Source: Xestospongia bergquistia | Taxonomy: Eukaryota; Porifera; Demospongiae; Haplosclerida; Petrosiidae | Direction of reading: 5' to 3' | DNA: 64,000 bases | NCBI GenBank assembly: GCA_963965975.1 | Contig: OZ014417.1 | Span: 3,267,821-3,331,820 of the forward strand | Part shown: positions 29,201 through 37,931 of the stretch, piece by piece | Numbering within the stretch: the first letter of the stretch is position 1 | Layout: each line of letters starts with the position of its first letter | Notes under the pieces: generated by a model | What the model saw: the letters and a program-made list of their open reading frames with translations, nothing else | What the model was told of the DNA's origin: nothing | Database searches by the model: none | Position numbers and translations under genes: made by a program

Positions 29201-30908
29201 TTGGCAATGGAGCCATTACAACCAGAATATTTTCTAATTGAAGGATTAGAAGAGAATTATGAGTACACCTTCTCAATCAGTATTATTAATGCTGGTGGAA
29301 GTGGATTGCCTTCTACTCCAATATCACAAATAATGCCTCAAGCAGGTCAGTAGCTAGATAATATGTACATACATGTAATTGTTATTATAGCTCCTTCTGG
29401 ACCTCCTGTCAATATAACACTTGTTAGTGTTAGTATTTCCTCTATCAATATAACATGGTTACCACCTCATCCTTTGGACGCTAATGGAATTATCACTGGA
29501 TATAGAGTATTGTTTACAAGAATAGAAATTAAAGAGACTACAGAGTATATCTTACAACCAGAGGAGACTTCATTCTTTAAAAGCGGTCTGTGTAATTTTA
29601 ATTAATAAGTCATAATGATTGTCACATCATATACAGGACTTCATTACTACGAACATGTTAGTATACAAATAGCAGCTAAAACTGTTGTTGGTTGGGGACC
29701 TTTATCATCTGAACATTATTTCTTTACAAGTGAAGACAGTCAGTTACTTTCTGTATTCCACAACCTGTTCTATAAATACAATTTATAGGATCAAGTCCTC
29801 CTCAATCTTTAAAAGCTACTATTATAAATGATACTACAATTCTATTGACTTGGAAACCACCAGTTGATGCTAAAGGAGTTATAGTTGGATATCAAGTGAT
29901 TTACTCTGGATATCGACAATCTACAGTAAAATATTAATATTAATTGATTGTGTGTATATTAGTTGATACTATCATAGGTTGAACGTGATGGACCTTACTT
30001 AAGAAATGTGCCTATTTTAGAAAATTTACAAGTAGTAATTACTGGTTTAGTACCTGGACTATTCTATGAGTTTAAGGTAAATGATCACTTAAAGGAAGTA
30101 ATAATCAACATCAGTACAGGTTCGAGCACTAAATGGTGCAGGAAATGGAAATAATGCCAGTGTTGTTATAGCATTGTCTAAAACAGATAGTAAGTAAACT
30201 ATGTATTTGTTTAGTTGACAATGTATGGACTCATAATGGTTTGAATCAACTTGGCTATTTACATTTCATTTTGACTTTAAATTATAGCAACTAGTGGAAC
30301 TGATTCTGTTGAGGGAGAACTTGGTAGAGACACCATTTTATCAATTGCTATACCTGTTGGATCAACTCTAGTTATCATAATTGTATTAGTGCTTTTAGTT
30401 TTATGCATTATGAGGACTATAAAGAGAAATAAAAAACAGAAGTAAACTATAACTTATATTAGTATAATTATTGTATTACTGCAATTAGACAAGATTTGAT
30501 TTATGATGAGCCAGTTTTTGCTATAAATCCTTTGACTCAATTACCAATTCATGATACAGCTCCAGATGTTCCTCTAAGATCATTTACATTGAGGTTTGAA
30601 TATATTGTATGGAACATATGATTGGTTAATATATATTATACTCACAGAGAAGATGTAAGAACTGTTGAGAATGAATATGACATTGGAACAACTCAGATGA
30701 ATTTTGCTGATGAGGTCAGTATATATAGGATCTACTTTGTGATAATGATATACACTAACTTGTGTAGATTGAAGATCCCAAGTTAACTGGTGACAGGAAT
30801 GGTAACTACAATACAATCATATAATTATATAATGAGTATTTTAATATAGAACATAATAAATCTGATGATGAAGAGGGTGAAGGCGAAAATGAGTTGAGCT
30901 ACATGTAA
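13638..30908 (+). CDS. Gene B: lysozyme-like/VWA/Ig/FN3(~39) single-pass receptor
   Basis: A complete gene of 51 inferred exons. Exon lengths sum to 13,647 nt (4549 codons with stop), and all internal FN3 exons have lengths divisible by three with phase-1 borders. Order: signal peptide (residues 1-~24), lysozyme-like module (to ~188), VWA (~190-378), uncharacterised module (~380-491), Ig (~493-596), ~39 FN3, TM (~4425-4450), ~98-residue tail ending L-S-Y-M. VWA+FN3 combinations occur in animal matrix and adhesion proteins, so a cell-surface adhesion or recognition role is likely; ligand and pathway are unknown. The start is the ATG at 13638, followed directly by a hydrophobic signal sequence. 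The FN3 array and tail are paralogous to genes A and C; the head is not shared with gene C. It contains a recently triplicated five-exon block at about 20.6-25.9 kb. Confidence 0.88.
14203..15073 (+). other. Gene B intron 1 (871 bp)
   Basis: This is the largest intron in gene B, against ~45-60 bp for most others. It contains a locally G+C-richer patch around 14330-14400 and a short hairpin (gatgagca at 14472-14479 with tgctcatc at 14488-14495), which may mark a small insertion. An AG at 14961 could be an alternative acceptor, but its frame soon reaches a stop at about 15018, so 15074 was preferred. Confidence 0.55.
15074..15646 (+). other. Gene B exon 2: VWA domain with intact MIDAS
   Basis: One 573-nt exon encodes a complete VWA domain. 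The metal-ion-dependent adhesion site is present: D-A-S-G-S at about residues 202-206, G-G-T-D-T-A-G-A as the Thr loop, and V-V-I-T-D-G-Y as the Asp loop. Intact MIDAS residues imply divalent-cation-dependent ligand binding, as known for integrin I-domains and matrilins. Cys residues near both ends (E-G-C-D and E-A-C-V) could form the closing disulfide. Confidence 0.92.
15693..16031 (+). other. Gene B exon 3: uncharacterised extracellular module
   Basis: This exon gives 113 residues with no cysteine and a predicted beta-rich pattern (I-T-I-V-L-N-V, A-V-V-Y-A-S, V-Y-I-A-I-I-G). The sequence loosely resembles small beta-sandwich domains of the pre-peptidase C-terminal type, but no diagnostic motif is visible. 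I do not assign a family. It is a phase-1/phase-1 symmetric exon like its neighbours, so it could move as a module. Confidence 0.6.
16086..16400 (+). other. Gene B exon 4: Ig (I-set-like) domain
   Basis: The exon contains the Ig hallmarks: Y-C-T-V-T-G-K-P-Q-P-T-V-T-W-Y-K (strand B Cys, strand C Trp), then T-D-T-D-E-G-T-Y-T-C-S-G (strand F D-x-G-x-Y-x-C). One complete domain, linking the VWA head to the FN3 stalk. Confidence 0.92.
17804..17827 (+). repeat. CT microsatellite forming a polypyrimidine tract
   Basis: A (CT)n tract lies in the intron before the FN3 exon at 17843 and serves as its polypyrimidine tract. The homologous introns in gene C carry the same tract with differing lengths. 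Confidence 0.85.
20630..25920 (+). repeat. Three-copy five-exon FN3 block inside gene B
   Basis: A block of five FN3 exons is present three times with a period of 1745-1777 bp: exon starts 20874/22651/24396, 21210/22987/24732, 21639/23386/25161 and 21979/23724/25501 correspond. The fifth member is chimeric: exons 22309 and 24054 begin like the 25835 exon (P-S-A-S-P-N-A-L) and, after the N-G-V-I-T-G-Y motif, continue like the 20532 exon (N-I-S-L-I-D, ending Q-E-S-G). Gene A has this block once. Unequal crossing-over inside an FN3 exon explains the pattern. Confidence 0.85.
30288..30908 (+). other. Gene B transmembrane exon and cytoplasmic tail
   Basis: Exons 30288-30441, 30489-30593, 30648-30714, 30768-30801 and 30850-30908. 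The first holds a ~26-residue hydrophobic helix (I-L-S-I-A-I-P-V-G start) followed by R-T-I-K-R-N-K-K-Q-K. The tail has an N-E-Y-D-I-G motif and an acidic end. An intron at 30594-30647 separates two tail exons that are fused in gene A. Confidence 0.85.
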
Positions 30909-31409
30909 AAAAAACATTTCTTTAACTATCTATCTAGATTTATAGTTTTTAATATATTAGCATGACTTTGTTGTTAGTTTCAGAATGCTAACTTTACCGA
31001 CAGTTATTAATGTAGTATATTTTCTATACAACATTCTTTTTAAAGATGTCATTTGTTTTTAAACTTGCAATTGTATGCTTTTAATTTTGAGTTTTGTATG
31101 TATTAGTAAACCATGGCCAATTTTCACTTGAAAATGACCCTAGGTCAAGAAAGCTGGTTTGTCAATCAATCAACTACATAGACTCATTCATCATTTACTT
31201 ATCTATGTACAGAGATAAGTGAATGATCAGTAATGTAGAACAAGTAGATATTAAGGTTTTGGCTCTGTTGTATATAATAAGAAATGTTGAATGAATGGAC
31301 AATTATATGAAAAGGAAAACAATGAAAGAATCAAGTCGAAATACTGTAAATACGAACTAACAACATTACAATTGAGAGTGTAGTGGTATGGATACATTTA
31401 TTGTTAAGA
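30909..31409. other. Gene B 3' flank
   Basis: No coding signal. About 30909-31215 aligns with the flank of gene A at 9067-9365, indicating that the duplication producing A and B included this flank. Probably 3' UTR plus spacer; no canonical AATAAA could be assigned close to the stop. Confidence 0.55.
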
Positions 31410-31830
31410 GCGTTTCTGTTGTGAGCTGGTTAAACATGGAACCTTTAGGACTAGCTGTCAATTATAACAACACTATTGTAAACAGTACTGCTACATACTC
31501 ATTTAACAGTATTGGTTATCAACTCATTGGAAAAGCTACATCAATTTGTTCAGTAAATGGTGCTTGGACAGGAACAGTACCTTCATGTCAATGTGAGTTA
31601 AGACTGTGGATGATGACTATATTGAAGTTAATTATTTCAGTGATTAGTTGTGGAGTGCCTGATTTACCACTTGTTAATTCAAGTGGATTGATTGCCATTT
31701 ATATCGACCTTGACTTATGGTAGTACAGTCACCTACAGTTGTAATGTAGGATATAATCTGGTTGGAAGTCCAAATCAAAGATGTACTGCAAGTGGGAGTT
31801 GGAGTGGCAACAATAAAATAATCGTACAAA
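31410..31830 (+). pseudogene. Degenerate pair of Sushi exons (copy from gene C type)
   Basis: This stretch matches gene C Sushi exons 4-5 (38703-39116), including the intervening intron (donor after 31595, acceptor near 31641). In the first exon the initial C is lost and the second C is replaced (S-F-N instead of S-C-K). In the second exon a small indel near 31700-31715 shifts frame, and the terminal P-P-Q-C segment is missing. It has no start, no signal peptide and no continuing exons, so it is a dead partial duplicate. Confidence 0.75.
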
Positions 31831-32059
31831 TCTATTACAATTTCTTATACAGTTGTTGCTGAACACAACAATAGTGATCTGAAGAGAAGCTTATTTGTAA
31901 ATCCTTCCTGTTTATACCCAATGTTCTTACTATCAGTAGCATTTAAATACTGTTTGATTAATATACAAATTAATATACAATTTATATGTGTACTTTATAT
32001 TAATGTAAAGAAGACATCATTATGTAATAAACTACTGCTATAAACCATGAGCCTATTCT
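31831..32059. other. Short non-coding interval
   Basis: A+T-rich sequence between the Sushi pseudogene and the palindromic element. I see no gene or repeat in it. Confidence 0.5.
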
Positions 32060-33030
32060 TGCTGAAAAATAAAAAGTAAACATGATAATTGACTAACTTC
32101 TTATCTGTAATCTTACTCTCTGAAAATATACATTGACAAAGAATTGAACAATATTAAATGTAATAGATTCTTACAACATATTTAAATTCCAGGCTTTTCC
32201 TACTGAGACAGACATTCCGCTAACCACTTTTACAATCTCATTACAAACCTGTGATACACAGTGAGAGAACACAAGATTAAATGTACAGCAGTCTTACGTA
32301 TTCTTCATTATAAAGGAGTTAGCATATAAACCTGACTATATATTCTACTTCATTAATACCTGTTAACTAGAAACATATCAATCTTGTAAGATAGCACAAC
32401 CAACCTGTAATCCTTCATTTCTTGCAGCTGCAATGTCAGTAATTCCGTATTTTGGCAGCAAACTCAAATGAATTGTAGTATACTGAAGTAGTGTACTGAT
32501 TCAGTATACTACAACTCTAGATCTGACCTGTAGTATACTGAGTCAGTATACTACAACTCACGTGAACATGTACAGTTTGCCGCCATAATATTAAAATACT
32601 CACATTGTTGCTGCAAGAATCAAAGAAGGATTGAAGGTCTTTCATTCTACCTTACAAGATTGATATGTTCCAGTTCACCAGGTGTTAATGGAGCATAATA
32701 GATAGTCAGGTTTATGCGCTTACTCCTGGATAATAAAGAATATGTAAGACTGTGTTATAATTAATATTGTGTTTTCTCTCTGTGTGTCACTGATCTATAT
32801 TGAGTTTGTACAATTGGTACGCCAAAACTTCATTCCTTCTATGTCACTAGGAACAGACTGGGGGTTTATATACTGGCACTTGTCAGTGGAGTATTTGTCA
32901 GAGTCTAGTTTGTAAAATGTTGTGCAATATTCTATCAATATTATAGGTTGTAATCGTCTGTAGATTGCAGATAATAGGTCAGTCAACTTAAATCTTACTC
33001 CTTGATTTATTTCTGTCTGTTGTTCACACT
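32060..33030. repeat. ~1-kb imperfect palindrome (foldback/MITE-like element)
   Basis: The two halves are inverted copies around position ~32520. Examples: cagtcttacgtattctt at 32289-32305 pairs with the reverse complement of 32737-32753; catatcaatcttgtaag (from 32370) pairs with 32655-32671; ttggcagcaaact pairs with agtttgccgcc. Matches continue outward with gaps to about 32090 and 32990. At the centre a nested palindrome gtagtatactga-g-tcagtatactac spans 32530-32554, with an imperfect copy in the left arm. Identity by eye is about 75-85%. No ORF. This structure suits a non-autonomous foldback or MITE element; termini and target-site duplication are not certain. Confidence 0.75.
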
Positions 33031-33599
33031 ATTTATGAACACATCATTCTATTCAATGATATCTCATATTACTATATCTACATGTAATACTACATATATA
33101 GATTGTGGATTAAGTTGTACACTATATTTTTATTTATCACTGTGACGTAGGTTGACATTTAAGAAAGTAAACATTTCTTACATACTACTGTTGTGTTCCT
33201 TTTCTTTACAGAGCTAGTCCTACCTCCTGAATAATAGTGAAAGGTTAAATAAATATTCTTGTTTATATTCAGGTTTATATATACAACATACTAGATAATG
33301 ACCAGTTTTTACCAAGCTTTGTGTTATGGCATATCAACATCACATGGTAACATAATTTATTACATAGTTATAGATTCAATTATAATCACTGATAATATGA
33401 TTTCTTCTCCTTCAAGATATATAGCTTGGATATCAGTATAATGGTACATATATTTAATATTATATTGTATAATTTAACAATATTACTTTTATTTTGTATG
33501 TCACACATACACACACTCAAATACATGCAGATGAAGCACTTAATAATTGGTAAGTATATTAATAAAAAATGTGTAAATGTTAACTGTTACTTTGACATT

Positions 33600-33655
33600 A
33601 CTACCAAATGTAATACTCCAAAATGTAATACTGCCAAATGTAATATTGTCAATAT
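33600..33655. repeat. Short tandem repeat
   Basis: Three imperfect units of about 16 bp containing ccaaatgtaatact follow each other. The ORF that crosses them is repeat-derived and not supported as a gene. Confidence 0.6.
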
Positions 33656-33703
33656 AATGTTGTAACGTTAGTGTATAATGCGTTATTACTTCTCATTTAT
33701 GTA

Positions 33704-33960
33704 TTATTTCTATAGTGTTGTTGGACATCAGGATCAAGGCTCAACACATTTAACTATCTCAAAGAGTCTGCAATGTAAGTTAACTACATACACTACTATT
33801 TTGCATTAATTCAAATACATCATTAATCTTATTTTCTGTTTTATTTCTATAGCATCATTGGAGGTCAGGATCACGACCCAAAACATTCATCTATCTCAAA
33901 GAATCAGAAGTATAAGTTAACAGCATACACTACTAGTTTACATTAATTCATAATACATCA
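33704..33960. repeat. 137-bp tandem duplication with exon-like units
   Basis: Two copies start with ttatttctatag at about 33704 and 33841. Both share a catcag/gtcaggatca core, an atctcaaaga segment, and then a taagttaac-catacactacta tail. In copy 1 a tattctatag-like acceptor and a gtaagt donor bracket ~59 bp; copy 2 has ataagt instead of the donor. They could be non-coding exons or a minisatellite remnant. No protein can be read. Confidence 0.55.
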
Positions 33961-34695
33961 AATGTAGTCAGAGTGAGGGTCAAGATAGCTGGCAACTCTA
34001 CACAAGTAAGTATAGTAAGACTGTAAGGAATCTATAACTACTAATTGTTCAGTAGATCTGTTAGTGATGATTTGACCAGATTTCAGGTCTTTAATTTCAA
34101 TTATGTAATACTTAATATAATCTGTGATGTTATTTGGTTGAAGTGGTAGAGTCCATGATAGCTGAATAGATGAAGCACTTGTAGCATTTCCCAAAACATT
34201 TTGAGGAACAGCTTTATGTGAAAAGTTATGTACATTATATAATAAGAGAGTTTACTTACCACAACACTTTGGTTGATTGCTAGACCAGCTTCCATTGGCG
34301 TTACAAACTCTTGTAGATTCTCTCACAAGTCTATATCTACTGTCAATACAAATACTCATGGCTGTACTATTGGGTGTAGTGGAAGGGAAGTTTACAGTTA
34401 AATTTCCATAGTAACCAGACACTATTCTCAAGTCACCGCAATCTGCAACAGTTGACAATTAAGGAAGCAACAATAATTAAATATTAAATTTAATATCATT
34501 TTTGTTTACTTTGACACTGTGCAGGTTGTTCATTCCAACTTCCATTAACCTGGCATGCTCTCTGAGATATACCTACTATGTTATATCCTTTACAATATCT
34601 ATAGACAGTGCTGTGGTTATTTGTAGTGGTTATATATGATATTGACATTGTTGTAAAATTAACTGCATGTACCATTTGAATACTACTGTTCACAA
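33958..34695 (-). pseudogene. Inverted Sushi-Sushi-FN3 gene fragment
   Basis: On the minus strand three exon-like pieces follow each other: Sushi 34695-34510 (first Cys missing), Sushi 34442-34260 (V-A-D-C-G-D-L start, ends P-K-C-C-G) and FN3 34211-33958. The last two match gene C exons 39510-39698 and 39747-40028. The FN3 copy breaks off after H-S-D-Y-I and lacks the Q-A-G end and splice donor. It lacks a signal peptide, start and membrane segment, so it is best read as a truncated inverted duplicate. Splice sites remain good, which implies a recent origin. Confidence 0.7.
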
Positions 34696-36899
34696 CTATA
34701 GTGTAAGTGATTTAATAAGCTTTAACTAATTACTTTTATTACCCTTAATTAATAAATTTTATTTCTTTAATTAACTAGTTTAGTTATTTAATATATTTCA
34801 ATGTGATCCTCCTAATAAACATGTTCATAAATGTTCTACTCATACTCATAAGCCCTCTGTTCAATTGGACCCAAGCTACACCTAAGTGAGCATTTACCTG
34901 AAATATTTGTTTTGTAAAGTTTGGTTTAATATCCTGGTTAATTGTGTTTTCTTACTATTTTGGACTTCATGTGCATATATCTACATAGGCAGAGGGGGAT
35001 GTGGTAATTATGATATCATTGCAGTGTTGTTAACTTTGCAATGGAATTTTTATGGTGAATAAGTTCTGTTTTATCTTCTTGTGTTGTTTTCTGTATCCAA
35101 ACTAATCCAAGAATGCCACTCATAGTTAGCATTAAGCAAACATACCACTAAGTGATGATTTGGTTGTTTAAAGTCTTTGATGTCAATTGTAGCGATATGT
35201 TTGTTCACCTCAAAGTTATATTATATTGATAGCAAACTTGAACAAAGATGGGGGAAATACATTTAAATTTGGTAAATTAAGTACTTCAGGGTAAGCACCC
35301 TACTCATTATGTGTTAATAATCACTTGTATTATCATATTGACAGTATAATATTGTATAATATTCTTGTTGTCATTATATCTTTTCCTAACAATATAATAG
35401 TATACATGGTATTCCTTTATATTCTAATTATCTGAATAAGTGGTCTGCATTTGCTTAACTAGCCATATCATTCTGGCTCTACATAGGATATAAAAATCAT
35501 CTATGATTAATTAATATACAACGAACATGTATGAATATGTATATTAATACTAAATATACAAATAGAAAACTACCATGGCAACCAATATGGTATAGATGTC
35601 ATGATTCTTTACATACAATGTACACATATATAACATGTAACATTAGTCAGTTTGAGTTCTAGACTAGTGAATGTCAGTACTTACCATAGTCATCAACTAA
35701 GATAGCCATTATTTTAGTAAACACTATCTAGATAAATCAACTACCACAGTGACCCATTATAATGAATTCAAAAAAATTGTACCAGGCTTACACATATATA
35801 CAATGTAAAAGCAGCTTAAACTAAATGGTAATTATCTATGCGTTTATTTGTGAAAAGCATTACAGTTAGCACCCCAACTATAAAATCTGAGACCCTAGAC
35901 AACACCATGAAGGTTGCACTGCATTTTTACCCATGTCTCATTCACTCTGTCTCATTACACACATTTATTTCTCTATTAGCAATGTTTCCATGCACCAGCT
36001 GTTCCCAACACAAATGCAAAGTATTATATATTGAGGTTCACAAAGAGATATGAACATGTGTACATTACCAATGTTTACTGGTTGTTTACAATACAAATGA
36101 ACACATTGATCATGCATAGCTCGTCTATGAACCAAGCTAAAGTTTATAATGTATTATTATGATGAAAAAAGAGAACTCAGTACTTACTCCATTATTCATA
36201 TAGTAATCATCTCTCAAAGAACAGTACAACTAAATTTTGTGGTCAGCTGTGAACAGAAACTACGACCATTTATCTGGAAAATTAGTATTTATCTGATCTT
36301 CAGGTAAATATTGTTGTGTAGTTCACCCTTCAAACTTTCATTTGGTATATACATAAAGGGAATAAACAGTATTATATAAAGAGTCATATTATGATTTATG
36401 AGAAACATTGAGCTTTTCTTCTTCTATAGTAAATTGTTGATGCTTGAACTTTTAGTTGTTTTAATCTATAGTCACTGTACATTCCTTTAGCTATTATTCT
36501 GGTATCTGAGTACTTGCCCATTCATAGCTGTTATGAGTAAACTTATGATAAAAGAACAAATCAAAGCTGTGAAACAATGTGTTCTCTCATGATGACACTA
36601 TATTTGGTTACATGACACAAAGCAATGTATGCTTTTATATTTCATAGCAAGTAATAATCAAGAATTGGACAAGTTGTTTAACCTTTGGAAACAATAAAAT
36701 GAGAGTTGTCCATGTCCATATTGTAATATAATAGAGCACATTATATACTTTTAGAGACAATGAAATTAAACATCAAAAATTTGAGTTTATGTATGATCAA
36801 AAGCTCCAGTATTGTCGATTAAAGTATGAATTCAGCGAAGTACTTAAAAAATATTACGACTTTAATAATAACAGTATTGCTTGCTACTATAATAGTCTT
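34696..36899. other. Non-coding interval upstream of gene C
   Basis: About 2.2 kb of A+T-rich sequence. I found no exon series, RNA gene or transposon ORF. The 71-codon ORF at 35838-36053 has no domain, signal or splice context and is not called. Confidence 0.55.
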
Positions 36900-37020
36900 G
36901 CGTAGGGGAGGAGTTTGGTAGCGGCAAACAAGCCACACCCCTAAGTTCGACTTTTAAGCATAAAAGAGCGCAACAAATCATTATGCATTTGAGTTTGACA
37001 AAATTCTAATTCTTGGTCCG
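36900..37020 (+). promoter_or_regulatory. Putative core promoter of gene C
   Basis: A locally G+C-richer stretch holds a CACCC-type box (gccacaccc near 36931-36939). A TATA-like gcataaaag follows at 36958-36966, about 55 bp before the start codon. The order is compatible with a core promoter; it is untested. Confidence 0.4.
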
Positions 37021-37931
37021 ATGTCTTCGTACCTATTTGTCTTGCTCTTTCTTGGAGGATGTTATTACGGTAAGATCCATAATGTCATGTAATATTACTA
37101 GCTTTACGCATTTAGCATTTTCTGTCCCACTGGATTCCTTTTATCCTTATGGTATATCAAATGGTGACACTCTATTTCGTCCAAATGATGATTTTTCAAC
37201 ATACATTAACATGTCAACGCCATTTATTTTCTACAACAAGTCTTACAGTGGAGTATATGTAAGTTAATGCAGTAAAACCCTCAATGACATTTAGTCCCAT
37301 TATTTGTATACATAGATAAACAACAATGGTGACTTGTCATATCATGATGCTGTATCAACCTATACATCATCACCATTTCCTCTAAGATATATAATAATAG
37401 CTCCTTATTGGGCTGATGTTGATACACGTGGTATTGGATCTGTCTATTACAGAGAAACATCTAATGCATCAATTATATCAACAGTAGCAAGTCATGTGTC
37501 TCATGCTTTTCCATCTCACTCACCATTCTATGCCACTAGTGTTGTCATTGCTACATGGTATAGGGTTGGTTACTATAATCAACATACTGACAAGGTATTT
37601 AAAATATCTATTATATTTTCATTATGCTGCGGATTTCAGACCAATACATTTCAATGTATTACTGCAACTGATGGCTCTAGATCCTATGTTATCTTTCTTT
37701 ATCTTGATAATGGTATTGAATGGACCACTGGTGATGCTAGTGGAGGCTCTAATGGTTTTGGAGGGACACCAGCACAAGTAGGGTTTAATGCTGGAGATAA
37801 CACAAACTACTATGCAGTTCCTGGATCACAAACATCTAGTATTATAAACATAGAAAATACTACTAATGTTGGTGTAGCTGGAATGTGGGTATTTCAAGTG
37901 AACAAAATTCAAGTGGATAGTGGAACTAATG
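37021..37931 (+). other. Gene C exons 1-4: signal peptide and NIDO domain
   Basis: Exons 37021-37069, 37116-37258, 37316-37594 and 37640-37931. The signal peptide lies in exon 1. The NIDO hallmarks are all present: A-P-Y-W-A-D-V-D-T-R-G, V-Y-Y-R, I-A-T-W-Y-R-V-G-Y-Y, N-T-F-Q-C, Y-V-I-F-L-Y, W-T-T-G-D-A-S-G-G, G-F-N-A-G-D, and N-V-G-V-A-G-M-W-V-F-Q-V. NIDO is known from nidogens, alpha-tectorin, MUC4 and SNED1. The first three exons have an inverted copy at 12649-13214. Confidence 0.92.

Larger units (their letters stand above)
16455..30189 (+). other. Gene B FN3 array, exon map
   Basis: FN3 exons begin at 16455, 16773, 17110, 17448, 17843, 18174, 18512, 18855, 19189, 19523, 19856, 20195, 20532, 20874, 21210, 21639, 21979, 22309, 22651, 22987, 23386, 23724, 24054, 24396, 24732, 25161, 25501, 25835, 26173, 26513, 26852, 27198, 27529, 27875, 28208, 28571 and 28980 (mostly 285-294 nt; the last three are 306, 363 and 366). 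Split FN3s follow: 29391-29585+29637-29738 and 29789-29925+29978-30076+30120-30189. The first FN3 lacks the usual A-P-S start. Many domains have a Cys in strand F (Y-x-C-x-V). The domain-type order equals genes A and C apart from the expanded block. Confidence 0.85.

Noticed and set aside
30115-30130. ggttcgagc resembling a tRNA B-box
   Set aside because: It lies at an FN3 exon border conserved in all three genes and no cloverleaf can be formed around it.
35838-36053. 71-codon plus-strand ORF upstream of gene C
   Set aside because: No signal peptide, domain, splice context or paralogue; compatible with chance.
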